Shown: positions 1 to 11,242, numbered from the stretch's first letter. The stretch is 64,000 nucleotides of DNA from Verrucomicrobiales bacterium (GCA_028712475.1 JAQTQB010000003.1:186001-250000), one strand, 5' to 3'. Program-made: numbers and translations. The notes: generated from the sequence alone by a model not told the origin.

Positions 1-5
1 GGCTG

Positions 6-614
6 ATGATCAAAACCGATGGATTTGCTGAACGGGCGCTGGTGTTGCACCTGGGCGTGAACCATGTCGGGCGCGACCCGGGGTGCGAGCTTTGCATTGA
101 TCACCCCACCATTTCATCCCTGCACTGCGAACTGGCGCTCACGGACGACGGCGTTTACGTCCGCGACTGCAACTCCACCAACGGCACCTTTGTCAACGGC
201 GAGCCGGTCATGGAAGCGTGGCTGGATCCCGGACAGATATTAAGGTTGGGCGACGTTGAATTACTGGTTGAATCCACCGACGCCACCGTGGCGATTCCGA
301 AGTTTGAACGCCCGCGCCAGACCCTGCCGCCGCCAATAGTTTTGCCTGATGGCGCGCTTTCCTGTCCGCGCCATGAGCAGTCCCGCGCGACTTATCGCTG
401 CACGTATTGCAAGGAAGTGATGTGCAACGCCTGCGTCCACGTCATCCGGCGCAAAGGCGGCACGCCGCATTTTCTATGCGTGATTTGCAGTTGTGAATGT
501 GAGCCGATCCTGGCCGCGCAGCCGAAAAAGAAAAAAGGGTTCATCGGCTTTTTACAGGACACGGTCAAGCTGAAGTTCAAAGACACCATCCGCCGCTTGA
601 ACGGGGGCAAATAA
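6..614 (+). CDS. FHA-domain protein with C-terminal B-box-like zinc finger
   Basis: Residues 1-90 form a forkhead-associated domain: GRDPGCEL, then the conserved SSLHCEL and NSTNGTFVNG signatures that in this family bind phosphothreonine. A proline-rich linker follows. Residues about 118-165 carry a Cys/His cluster (CPRHE, CTYCKEVMCNAC, CVICSCEC) resembling a B-box or double zinc ribbon. The tail is strongly basic (QPKKKKG). It is probably a cytoplasmic adaptor in Ser/Thr-kinase signalling, but no kinase lies nearby. The ATG is 5 bases from the window edge, so the true start could lie upstream. The pairing of FHA with a Cys-rich finger is unusual and the partner is unknown. Confidence 0.8.
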   Translation: MIKTDGFAERALVLHLGVNHVGRDPGCELCIDHPTISSLHCELALTDDGVYVRDCNSTNGTFVNGEPVMEAWLDPGQILRLGDVELLVESTDATVAIPKFERPRQTLPPPIVLPDGALSCPRHEQSRATYRCTYCKEVMCNACVHVIRRKGGTPHFLCVICSCECEPILAAQPKKKKGFIGFLQDTVKLKFKDTIRRLNGGK

Positions 615-638
615 TCGCGGCAGCTTCGGGATCTCTTT

Positions 639-1646
639 TCAAAACCGCTCAACCATTTTCTCCAGCGCCATCAGCCACTGTGGATGCTCGTTCATGCACG
701 GGATCAGCGTCAAATCCTCGCCGCCCGCCTTCAGAAAAGATTCGCGTCCGCGCATCCCGATTTCCTCAATCGTCTCCAGGCAGTCCGAAACAAACGCCGG
801 GCAGATCACCAGAAGTTTTTTGACGCCGCGCGCCGGCAATTTCTCAAGTTCAAAATCCGTGTAAGGCTTCAGCCACGGGTCTTTGCCAAGCCGCGACTGG
901 AACGACACGGAGTATTTTTCCCCCGGCACGCCCGCCTTGGCGACGAACGCCGCAACGGTCTTAAAACATTGCGCGCGGTAGCACGTGGCGTGCGCCGGGC
1001 TGGGAACCTCGCAGCAGTTTTCCACCGCGAGACAATGGCAGCCCGTCGGGTCGGACTTGCGGAGATGCCGCTCCGGGATGCCGTGAAAACTGAACAGCAG
1101 ATGGTCGTAGCCGTCTTCCAGATAATTTCTCGCGCTCGCCACCAGCGCCTCGATGTATTCGGGCGCGTCATAATACGGCGGCTGGATTTCAACGGTGATT
1201 GGCGGTGTCATTTTCGCCGCGACTTCCTTCACGCGTTCGGCGGCCGTTTCGTAGCTCGACATCGCATAATGCGGGAACAACGGGATGACGAGCAGATGTG
1301 TGACCTCCTTTTCCGCGAGTATTTTCAGCGCGCTTTCAATGGACGGATTTTGATAGCGCATCGCCAGCTCCACCGGCTTGGTCACGCGTTCCTGCAATTC
1401 CGCCCGCACCCGCCGGCTTGTGATGACGAGTGGCGAGCCTTCCGGCGTCCAGATTTTCTGGTAGGCGTGCGCCGATTCTTTCGGGCGCGACGGCAGGATT
1501 GCAAAATTCACGATGCAGAAACGAACCGGCCACGGCGTGTCCAGCACGCGGCCGTCCATGAGGAATTCGCGCAGATATTTCCGCACGTTGTGGACCGACG
1601 GCGAATCCGGCGAACCGAGATTGACCAGCAAGACACCTTTTCTCAT
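639..1646 (-). CDS. hemH: Ferrochelatase
   Basis: Inserts Fe2+ into protoporphyrin IX, the last step of protoheme synthesis. The N-terminus MRKGVLLVNLGSPDSP is the family hallmark, which is why I start at the ATG at 1646 rather than the upstream one at 1664. The active-site histidine is in SFHGIPERH, and the acidic partner is the first Glu of CLETIEEIG. Right after the active-site histidine lies a Cys-rich stretch (GCHC, NCC, ATCYRAQC) not found in classical enzymes. Some bacterial ferrochelatases with internal cysteines bind a [2Fe-2S] cluster, so one is plausible here. It is divergent from nadC; no regulator is apparent. Confidence 0.95.
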   Translation of the reverse strand: MRKGVLLVNLGSPDSPSVHNVRKYLREFLMDGRVLDTPWPVRFCIVNFAILPSRPKESAHAYQKIWTPEGSPLVITSRRVRAELQERVTKPVELAMRYQNPSIESALKILAEKEVTHLLVIPLFPHYAMSSYETAAERVKEVAAKMTPPITVEIQPPYYDAPEYIEALVASARNYLEDGYDHLLFSFHGIPERHLRKSDPTGCHCLAVENCCEVPSPAHATCYRAQCFKTVAAFVAKAGVPGEKYSVSFQSRLGKDPWLKPYTDFELEKLPARGVKKLLVICPAFVSDCLETIEEIGMRGRESFLKAGGEDLTLIPCMNEHPQWLMALEKMVERF

Positions 1647-1662
1647 GCGCGGAAGGTTAACC

Positions 1663-2577
1663 ATGAACCGGCAAAAACAAAAACGAAGATTTACAAATTC
1701 ACCATGTCACGTCCATTTTGTGCGGGTGGAATTGAACCTTTCAGAAATCCGCGCCGCCGTCAAAAGCGCGCTGGCCGAGGACATCGGCAGCGGCGACGTG
1801 ACAACGCTCGCCACGGTGCCGAAAAGCCTGACGTTCAAAACCGTCATGCGCGCGCGCGAACCGCTCGTCGTCGCCGGACTCGAATTCGCCAAGGCCGCGT
1901 TCCTCCAGCTTTCCTCGGCGGTGAAGATTGAATACCTGGTTCACGACGGCACGCACGTCGCGCGCGGCGATAATCTGCTCCGCATTTCGGGGTCGGGCCG
2001 GGCGATTTTGACCGCCGAGCGTGTTGCGCTGAATTTTGTGCAGCATCTTTCCGGCATAGCCACGCTCACCGCGCAGTTCGTGGCCGCCATCAAGGGCACG
2101 CGCGCGCAGATTCTCGACACGCGTAAAACAACGCCCGGCTGGCGGCGGTTTGAGAAATACGCCGTGGCCTGCGGCGGCGGGCGCAATCATCGCCTCGGTT
2201 TGTTCGACATGGTGCTCATCAAGGACAATCACCTCGCCGCGCTGCAAGATGAAAAACCCAGCGCCGTGGCCGCCGCGATTCAACAGGCGCGCAAGAAATT
2301 TCCCAAGCTGAAAGTTGAGATCGAAGCGGACACGCTGGAACAGGTCGCGCAGGCCGCCGACGCTGGCGCGGACATCATCCTGCTCGACAACATGACGCCG
2401 GAGCAGTTGCGGAAGGCGGTGAAAATCGCCAAAGGCCGCGCGAAGACCGAGGCCAGCGGCGGCGTGAACCTCGGCACCGTCCGCGCGATTGCCGGCAGCG
2501 GCGTGGATTTTATTTCCGTGGGCGCGCTGACCCATTCCGCGCGCGCGGTGGACATAGGGTTGGATTTTGAAGAATGA
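1663..2577 (+). CDS. nadC: Nicotinate-nucleotide pyrophosphorylase (quinolinate phosphoribosyltransferase)
   Basis: Converts quinolinate and PRPP to nicotinate mononucleotide in de novo NAD synthesis. Family landmarks in order: ALAEDIGSGDVTT at the N-terminus, LNFVQHLSGIAT, DTRKTTPGWR (substrate-binding Arg/Lys loop), GGGRNHR, IKDNHL, EIEADTL, DIILLDNM and the C-terminal EASGGVNL. The ATG at 1663 has GGAAGG about 7 bases upstream, a rare good ribosome site in this window. A GTG at 1726 lies nearer the usual family start and would remove a basic 21-residue leader, so the start is uncertain. The gene is divergent from hemH. No nadA or nadB is present in the window. Confidence 0.93.
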   Translation: MNRQKQKRRFTNSPCHVHFVRVELNLSEIRAAVKSALAEDIGSGDVTTLATVPKSLTFKTVMRAREPLVVAGLEFAKAAFLQLSSAVKIEYLVHDGTHVARGDNLLRISGSGRAILTAERVALNFVQHLSGIATLTAQFVAAIKGTRAQILDTRKTTPGWRRFEKYAVACGGGRNHRLGLFDMVLIKDNHLAALQDEKPSAVAAAIQQARKKFPKLKVEIEADTLEQVAQAADAGADIILLDNMTPEQLRKAVKIAKGRAKTEASGGVNLGTVRAIAGSGVDFISVGALTHSARAVDIGLDFEE

Positions 2578-2581
2578 AAGG

Positions 2582-2687
2582 AAACATCCAACAACCAACA
2601 ACCAACCTCGAACATCCAATGGGTGTTCGCCGTTGCGGCTTTGTGATTGGATGTTGGGTGTTGGATGTTGGGTGTTCGATGTTTTTT
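2582..2687. repeat. Hairpin with tandem-repeat arms, CATCCAAC type
   Basis: Left arm 2582-2620 is built of degenerate units such as CATCCAACAACCAACA. Right arm 2646-2687 (ATTGGATGTTGGGTGTTGGA onward) is its imperfect reverse complement. The loop is 2621-2645. It fills the nadC-birA gap and ends 6 bases before the birA GTG, so any RNA hairpin would form in the birA leader. Confidence 0.85.
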
Positions 2688-2692
2688 ATCTT

Positions 2693-3748
2693 GTGACTAC
2701 CGACGCCAAAATCCTTTCCGCCCTGCGCGCCCATCCCGACGGCGTGTCCGGGGCGCAGCTCGCGGAACAATTGACCATCAGCCGCGCGGCGGTCTGGGCG
2801 CGTATCGAGCAATTGCGCCAGCTTGATTACGACATCGAGGCCAGTCCGCATTTTGGTTATCGCCTCGTCAGTTCGCCGGACGCACTGCACGCGGATGATT
2901 TGCTGGCGCGGCTTGCTGAAGAGCAGGTGGGGCGAGACGCCGTCGATCCCAGATTTCAATCTTCAAAAGTCAAGGCTTGGGGGACTCTCGCCCCACCTTG
3001 TCGAATTATCGGGCGTGACATCCAGGTTTTTGAGCAAACTACCTCGACAAACGACGTGATGGAAAAACTCGCGCGCGACGGGGTGAAGGAAGGTGCCGTG
3101 GTTTTCGCGGAATCACAGACGAAGGGTCGCGGGCGGCTTGGTCGCAAATGGATTTCACCGGAGCGCAAGGGCCTTTGGTTTTCCGTCCTGCTGCGGCCGG
3201 ATTTGCGCCCGCAGGAGGCGACGCAGTTGACCGTTGCTTCCGCCACCGCGTTGCGCCGCGCGATTGCGGCGGAAACCGGTTTGAAGCCGGAAATCAAATG
3301 GCCGAACGACATTTTGATCGGCGGCAAAAAAGTCGCGGGCATCCTGACCGAGTTGAGCGCGGAGGTGGATCGCGTCAAGCACATCATCCTCGGCATCGGC
3401 GTGGATGTGAATCTGGACGCCAGCGAACTGCCGGTGGAGTTGCGCAAAACCGCGACGTCGCTCAAGATTGAGGCGGGTGAAATGGTTTCGCGCGCGGAAC
3501 TGGCCGTGGCCATTTTGCGCGAACTAAATTTTGATTACGCGCGGATTTGCGGAGGAAAGTTTTCCGCCGTCGCCGACGAATGGGAGGAGCATTGCGCGAC
3601 CATCGGCAAAAACGTGACGGTGCTCATCGGCGACCGCAAAATCCGCGGCCGCGCGGAATCGCTCGACGACGACGGCGCGTTGCTCGTGCGCACGGAACAC
3701 GGCCGCCTGGAACGCATCATCGGCGGCGACGTCACATTGGAAAAATAA
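2693..3748 (+). CDS. birA: Bifunctional biotin operon repressor / biotin-[acetyl-CoA-carboxylase] ligase
   Basis: Activates biotin as biotinyl-AMP and attaches it to the carboxylase carrier protein; the DNA-binding half suggests it also represses transcription. Residues 1-60 are a winged helix (ISRAAVWARIEQL; HFGYRLVS). The ligase domain carries TTSTNDVM, the nucleotide loop KGRGRLGRKWISP, KWPNDI and KVAGILTE, followed by the C-terminal SH3-like cap. I start at GTG 2693; the open frame upstream only translates the hairpin repeat. Between the two domains, residues 78-102 are encoded by a 72-bp palindromic element inserted in frame, lengthening the linker. The next conserved gene, after an inserted GxxExxY gene, is coaX. 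Confidence 0.93.
   Translation: MTTDAKILSALRAHPDGVSGAQLAEQLTISRAAVWARIEQLRQLDYDIEASPHFGYRLVSSPDALHADDLLARLAEEQVGRDAVDPRFQSSKVKAWGTLAPPCRIIGRDIQVFEQTTSTNDVMEKLARDGVKEGAVVFAESQTKGRGRLGRKWISPERKGLWFSVLLRPDLRPQEATQLTVASATALRRAIAAETGLKPEIKWPNDILIGGKKVAGILTELSAEVDRVKHIILGIGVDVNLDASELPVELRKTATSLKIEAGEMVSRAELAVAILRELNFDYARICGGKFSAVADEWEEHCATIGKNVTVLIGDRKIRGRAESLDDDGALLVRTEHGRLERIIGGDVTLEK
2926..2997. repeat. In-frame palindromic element, GGTGGGGCGAGA type (copy 1)
   Basis: A 72-bp element (24 codons) inside birA. The ends are inverted: GGTGGGGCGAGA at 2926 pairs with TCTCGCCCCACC ending at 2997. The interior has AAGTCAAGGCTTG near the right end, matching the interior of the copy in the inositol phosphatase gene at 21116-21193. 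It is translated with no stop and lies between the two BirA domains. Confidence 0.85.
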
Positions 3749-3751
3749 ATT

Positions 3752-3832
3752 CCCCGCAGATTACGCAGATGAACGCAGATTTATTTGTTAAACGACTTGT
3801 TTTTATCTGCGAAAATCCGCGTAATCTGCGGG
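3752..3832. repeat. Hairpin with tandem-repeat arms, CGCAGATTA type (copy 1)
   Basis: Left arm from 3752 has three units (CCCGCAGATTACGCAGATGA then CGCAGATTT). Right arm 3805-3832 is the reverse complement (ATCTGCG, then GCGTAATCTGCGGG). The loop is about 20 bases. It lies between the birA stop and the GxxExxY start. A third arm in right-arm orientation lies at 4231-4259 beyond the GxxExxY gene. Confidence 0.9.
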
Positions 3833-3839
3833 CATCGGC

Positions 3840-4265
3840 ATGAATTCCGACCCACAAACTTATGAAATCAATGGCGCGGCGATGGAAGTTCATCGTGAGC
3901 TGGGTCATGGATTTCTTGAGGCGGTTTATCAGGAAGCGCTGGCGGTGGAATTAACCTCCCGCAAAATCTCTTTCCAACGCGAAGCGCCGCTGCAAGTCCG
4001 CTATAAAAACCAACCATTGGCTTGTGCTTACAAAGCAGATTTTATCTGTTTTGGTGAGATTCTGGTTGAGTTGAAAGCCATTGAACACTTGGGCAATCCC
4101 GAAAAAGCCCAAGTCATCAATTATCTGAACGCCACCAAATTTACACGCGCACTTCTCATCAACTTTGGTTCTCCCAGTCTGGAATATCAAAGGCTGGTCT
4201 TGAACCATCCAGAAAACAGAGCCTTAAAAAATCTGCGTCCATCTGCGGAATCTGCGGGAATATGA
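3840..4265 (+). CDS. GxxExxY family protein (PD-(D/E)xK nuclease-like)
   Basis: 141 residues. Shows the naming motif GFLEAVY within GHGFLEAVYQEAL. Also shows ADFICFGEILVELKA, which fits the Asp and Glu-x-Lys pair of the PD-(D/E)xK fold assigned to this family. No biochemical function is established that I know of. It separates birA from coaX, which are often neighbours, so it looks inserted. A complete repeat hairpin ends 8 bases before its start. Its last residues (about 130-141, NLRPSAESAGI) are encoded by a further repeat arm. Its TGA overlaps the coaX ATG in an ATGA arrangement, allowing coupled translation. Confidence 0.9.
   Translation: MNSDPQTYEINGAAMEVHRELGHGFLEAVYQEALAVELTSRKISFQREAPLQVRYKNQPLACAYKADFICFGEILVELKAIEHLGNPEKAQVINYLNATKFTRALLINFGSPSLEYQRLVLNHPENRALKNLRPSAESAGI
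4231..4259. repeat. Extra right arm of the CGCAGATTA repeat
   Basis: ATCTGCGTCCATCTGCGGAA followed by TCTGCGGGA. Same orientation and near-identical to the right arm at 3805-3832, now on the far side of the GxxExxY gene. It encodes that protein's C-terminus and abuts the coaX start. Confidence 0.85.
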
Positions 4266-5029
4266 TTTTACTTTTTGACATTGGCAACACGCACACGCAC
4301 ATCGGGCTGGCGAACGGCCGGCGTGTGCTGAAGCAAACGGACGTCCCGACGCTGACGTGGTTCGGCGGCGGGGCGGCGGCACTGGTGAAAAAATTCACCG
4401 GTGCGGCGAAAATTGAAGGCGCGATTTTGTGCAGCGTTGTCCCGCGCGCCACGCCGCTCGTCCGCAAAACTGTCCGCACGATTTGGAAGCTGGACACGCT
4501 TGAACTCAACGCCAAAACAATACGCGGTGTGGGCATTGATTATCCGAAGCCCAATTCAATCGGCCCGGACCGGCTGGCGAATGCGGTCGCGGCGAAATTT
4601 CATTTCGGCGCGCCAGTGGTGGTGGTGGATTTCGGCACGGCGGTCACGTTTGATGTGGTGAATTCGCGCGGCGATTACGTCGGCGGCATCATCGCGCCGG
4701 GGCTGGCGGCGATGACGGATTATCTGCACGAGAAGACGGCGCTGCTGCCGAAAATCAAAATCCGCGAGATCAAATCCGCCATCGGCAAAAGCACGGAGGA
4801 GGCAATGCTGGTCGGCGCGGTGCATGGCTATCGCGGCCTGGTGCGCGGGCTGATCGGCGAATTGAAACGCGAGTTGCGCGCGCAAAAATTGCCGGTCATC
4901 GCGACGGGCGGCTGCGCGAAATTGATCGCGGCGCGGCTGCCGGAGATTTCCGCCGTCATGCCGGACTTGACGCTGGAAGGTTTGCGGCTGGTGTGGCAAA
5001 AGCAGGCCGGGCCGGCTTTCTCCAGATAA
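4262..5029 (+). CDS. coaX: Type III pantothenate kinase
   Basis: Phosphorylates pantothenate, the first step of coenzyme A synthesis; the type III enzyme has an ASKHA fold and is not feedback-inhibited by CoA. Motifs: FDIGNTHTH at the N-terminus (Asp6), GPDR at 101-104, VDFGTAVTFD with Asp123, GGIIAPG, and ATGG near the C-terminus. The length of 255 residues is normal. The start overlaps the upstream stop by 4 bases. Probably part of a birA-coaX cofactor operon interrupted by the GxxExxY insertion. Confidence 0.95.
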   Translation: MILLFDIGNTHTHIGLANGRRVLKQTDVPTLTWFGGGAAALVKKFTGAAKIEGAILCSVVPRATPLVRKTVRTIWKLDTLELNAKTIRGVGIDYPKPNSIGPDRLANAVAAKFHFGAPVVVVDFGTAVTFDVVNSRGDYVGGIIAPGLAAMTDYLHEKTALLPKIKIREIKSAIGKSTEEAMLVGAVHGYRGLVRGLIGELKRELRAQKLPVIATGGCAKLIAARLPEISAVMPDLTLEGLRLVWQKQAGPAFSR

Positions 5030-5084
5030 AAACTGGCTTTTCTGCTCATTCGCAGCTAAATAAAACGGGTCGCGAAGGACAATT

Positions 5085-5477
5085 ATGCCGGAGATAAAAT
5101 CCCCCAAGAAAAAAATCCTGGTTGTTGACGACGAACCGATGGTTTGCGAGGCGATCGGGATGTTGCTCAAGTTCGATGGCCACGAGGTGGTCGCGGCCAG
5201 CCATGGACAAGAGGCTCTGGCCTTGTTCGAGCGGGACAGGTTCGATCTGGTGATAACCGATTACCACATGCCCGGGATGCGTGGCGATGAACTGACGCTG
5301 GCGCTCAAGGCGCTTTTGCCCGGCCAGCCGGTCATCATGATCACCGCCTACGCCGAGATGCTTAAGACATCCGCCGTGCCGCTGATGGGGGTGGATCAAC
5401 TAATTAACAAACCATTTCAGCTTCAGGAGCTTCGTGATGCCATCCAAAAACTTTTGCCCGTTGATCAAACGCTGTAG
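5085..5477 (+). CDS. Stand-alone response-regulator receiver protein
   Basis: A CheY-like receiver of 130 residues with no output domain. Acidic pocket Asp15-Asp16 (VVDDEP), phospho-acceptor Asp59 (LVITDYHMPG), Thr87 (MITAYAE) and Lys109 (INKPF) are all present, so it should be phosphorylatable. No histidine kinase lies in the window, so the partner is unknown. It lies between coaX and leuS with 55 bases upstream of its start. Confidence 0.92.
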   Translation: MPEIKSPKKKILVVDDEPMVCEAIGMLLKFDGHEVVAASHGQEALALFERDRFDLVITDYHMPGMRGDELTLALKALLPGQPVIMITAYAEMLKTSAVPLMGVDQLINKPFQLQELRDAIQKLLPVDQTL

Positions 5478-5561
5478 CCGTCCGCGCTGCGGTGACGAAG
5501 CCCCATTAAACAAACTCCGCGATTGCCCCGCTGCTTTGGTTCCGCCAATAATGTCCGCTCT

Positions 5562-8471
<2,910 letters not shown>

Positions 8472-8545
8472 TTAAAAATCGCAGCAGCCGATGCGGGTCG
8501 GCTCAAAAATTTGGTTGGAGCGGACTCACGTCCGCTGCTACGAGA
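8472..8545. repeat. Short intergenic region with inverted repeat
   Basis: A 74-base gap between convergent leuS and the ArsR-methyltransferase gene. It holds GAGCGGACTCACGTCCGCTG near 8514-8535, a 7-bp stem (AGCGGAC/GTCCGCT) with a CTACGAG tail, similar in style to the other GC-rich hairpins here. It could act as a bidirectional terminator, but no T-run follows. Confidence 0.45.
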
Positions 8546-9478
8546 TTAAGATTTTTCCCCGCTCGCGAGAATCGTCTGGAAATGCGGCGGCTGTTCCTCG
8601 GCGGCCACGATGCTGATTTCAATCTTCTTGAAACCGGCGGCTTCAAGCCAGCGGTGCAGATCGCTTTCGGCAAATCCAAGCCAGCGGTCGCCGTAAAGTT
8701 CGCGCGCCTTGTCGAAGTTGTGCTTCAGCAGATCAAGGAGCAGAATCTGGCCGTTCGGCTTCAGCAGTTTCGCCGCGCTCGCCAGCGCCGCCGCCGGGTC
8801 TTCGGCGTGATGCAACGCCTGGCTCAAGATCACGAGGTCAACGCTGTTCGCCTCAATCGGCGGGTTTTGCAGATTGCCGAGGCGAAACTCCAGATTCTTC
8901 AGCCCGTTCTTCTTCGCCTTGGCTGCGCCGAACGCCACGATTTTTTCCGAGTTGTCCACGGCGATGACCTTCTTGCAGCGGCGCGCGAGCAGTTCGCTCA
9001 ACAAACCTTCGCCTGCGCCAAGATCGGCGACGACGAGCGGCGGCAAAATCCGCAGCAGCAGATGCCCGAACGCCTGCCACGAACGGCCCGGCCCATAAAC
9101 GCGGTCAAAGCGTCCGGCGACTTGATTGAAGAACACTTGAGCCTGTTCTTTGCGGCGGGCGAGGACGCGCCTCAAGTTGATCTGGTCTCCAGCGTGTTCA
9201 GCCAGTTCCTTCGCGCCCCGGATGGCGAGTTGGATGAATTCACTCGCGACCGAATCGGCCTGGGGATTGAGCTTGTAAAACGTGCGCTTGCCTTCGCGAC
9301 GGGATTTCACGAGCGCGCAGTCGGCGAGCAGGCCGAGGTGTGTCGAAATGCGCGACTGGCCGAGGCGGGTGACTTCCTGAAGCTCGTTGACGGAAAGCTC
9401 GTCTTTCTCCAGCAGCGCGACGATGCGCAACCGCGTCGGGTCGGACAGGGCGCGCAGAGATTTCAAGGTGGAGGTCAT
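8546..9478 (-). CDS. ArsR-family regulator fused to a SAM-dependent methyltransferase (SahR-like)
   Basis: Residues 1-90 are an ArsR winged helix (ALSDPTRLRIVALLE; SQSRISTHLGLL-like recognition helix; EGKRTFYKL). Residues about 130-300 are a class I methyltransferase with motif I VADLGAGEGLLS, then VDNSEK and LSQALHHAEDP. Established context: ArsR-type SahR regulators control SAM-cycle genes in proteobacteria, and HTH-methyltransferase fusions next to metK/ahcY recur in other phyla. Here it diverges from metK and ahcY follows, so a role in sensing SAH or SAM is a well-supported inference. The metal-binding cysteines of arsenic sensors are not evident in the HTH. Its target sequence is unproven. 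Confidence 0.85.
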   Translation of the reverse strand: MTSTLKSLRALSDPTRLRIVALLEKDELSVNELQEVTRLGQSRISTHLGLLADCALVKSRREGKRTFYKLNPQADSVASEFIQLAIRGAKELAEHAGDQINLRRVLARRKEQAQVFFNQVAGRFDRVYGPGRSWQAFGHLLLRILPPLVVADLGAGEGLLSELLARRCKKVIAVDNSEKIVAFGAAKAKKNGLKNLEFRLGNLQNPPIEANSVDLVILSQALHHAEDPAAALASAAKLLKPNGQILLLDLLKHNFDKARELYGDRWLGFAESDLHRWLEAAGFKKIEISIVAAEEQPPHFQTILASGEKS

Positions 9479-9515
9479 ATTTTCGGGCGTGCGCCAAAAT
9501 ATTTTTTGAAACCAT

Positions 9516-9564
9516 TTGACGCCGCTGAAATCTGTTATATCATCAAATCCTGATACGTCAATAT
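9516..9564 (+). promoter_or_regulatory. Probable metK promoter with overlapping ArsR-type operator
   Basis: TTGACG at 9516-9521 and TATCAT at 9538-9543 are separated by 16 bases, a fair sigma-70 pattern. The AT-rich partial dyad at 9537-9564 (ATATCATC...GTCAATAT, with inner ATCA/TGAT half-sites) overlaps the -10 element and lies between the divergent regulator and metK, where an ArsR repressor would be expected to bind. Confidence 0.45.
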
Positions 9565-9600
9565 GTTGTTGGCGTGAAACTGAAAATCGAAAATTATTCC

Positions 9601-10770
<1,170 letters not shown>

Positions 10771-10780
10771 TGAGTCTCAA

Positions 10781-10850
10781 GTTGGAAGTTTCAAGATTCA
10801 AGCAAACCTGGTTTGCGCGATTTGAAACCTCCAACTTTCTCAATTGAAAC
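10781..10850. repeat. Hairpin with tandem-repeat arms, AAGTTTCAAG type
   Basis: Left arm about 10779-10806 (AAGTTGGAAGTTTCAAGATT then CAAGCAAAC). Right arm 10810-10836 is its near reverse complement (GTTTGCGCGATTTGAAACCT then CCAACTT), continuing with TCTCAATTGAAAC. It ends 7 bases before the four-helix gene start. A related single arm lies after that gene at 11212-11242. Confidence 0.85.
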
Positions 10851-10857
10851 TTTTGTC

Positions 10858-11217
10858 ATGTATCACTCGTTTGAAGATTTGGAAGTTTGGAAGCGTGGCT
10901 GCCGCCTTGCGGTGGAAGTGAGCCGGACGCTCGCCAAGTCTCGCGAGTTTTTCATCCGCGACCAGATGCAGCGCGCGGCGCTTTCGATTCCTTCCAACAT
11001 TGCGGAGGGATCGGAGCGCGACAGCAAGCTGGATTACATCCGCTTCCTCCGCATCGCCAAAGGTTCGGCGGCGGAACTTCGGACGCAGTGTTATATCGCC
11101 GCCAAACTTGAAATCCTGAAATCCGGCGACGCCACCCGCTTTACCAGCGAGTGCAAAGGAATTGCCTCCATGCTCCAGGGATTGATTCGCGCCATTCGCG
11201 CGAAGTCCCCCGCTTGA
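10858..11217 (+). CDS. Four-helix bundle protein (S23 / 23S rRNA intervening-sequence family)
   Basis: 119 residues from ATG 10858. Opens with YHSFEDLEVWKRGCRLA and has the family core AALSIPSNIAEGSER and FLRIAKGSAAELRTQ. This family was first seen in intervening sequences of 23S rRNA genes and is related to the Avd accessory protein of diversity-generating retroelements. Neither context is present here, and there is no reverse transcriptase. It separates metK from ahcY. Like the GxxExxY gene at 3840, it follows a complete repeat hairpin, and its stop codon lies in a downstream repeat arm. Role unknown; nucleic-acid binding is a guess. Confidence 0.93.
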   Translation: MYHSFEDLEVWKRGCRLAVEVSRTLAKSREFFIRDQMQRAALSIPSNIAEGSERDSKLDYIRFLRIAKGSAAELRTQCYIAAKLEILKSGDATRFTSECKGIASMLQGLIRAIRAKSPA

Positions 11218-11242
11218 AACTTGAATCTTAAAACTTAAAACT
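11212..11242. repeat. Extra arm of the AAGTTTCAAG repeat after the four-helix gene
   Basis: GCTTGAAACTTGAATCTTAA then AACTTAAAACT, in the orientation of the right arm at 10810-10850. It supplies the four-helix stop codon and ends exactly at the ahcY ATG, so it forms the ahcY leader. Confidence 0.8.

Noticed and set aside
684..1662. Long plus-strand open frame antisense to hemH, continuing toward nadC in another frame
   Set aside because: It mirrors the GC-rich hemH codons, has Arg/His-rich translation and no family features.
2567..2692. Upstream extension of birA from an ATG at 2567
   Set aside because: The extra 42 residues only translate the CATCCAAC hairpin; the conserved winged helix starts at GTG 2693.
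8582..9553. 323-codon plus-strand open frame opposite the ArsR-methyltransferase gene
   Set aside because: Antisense shadow of a clearly conserved gene; translation has no domain pattern.
9479..9600. SAM riboswitch upstream of metK
   Set aside because: No aptamer consensus or paired stems seen in the 120 bases; an ArsR-type operator explains the context better.
10858..11217. Part of a diversity-generating retroelement (Avd)
   Set aside because: No reverse transcriptase, template repeat or variable repeat nearby; the N-terminus matches the S23 family.
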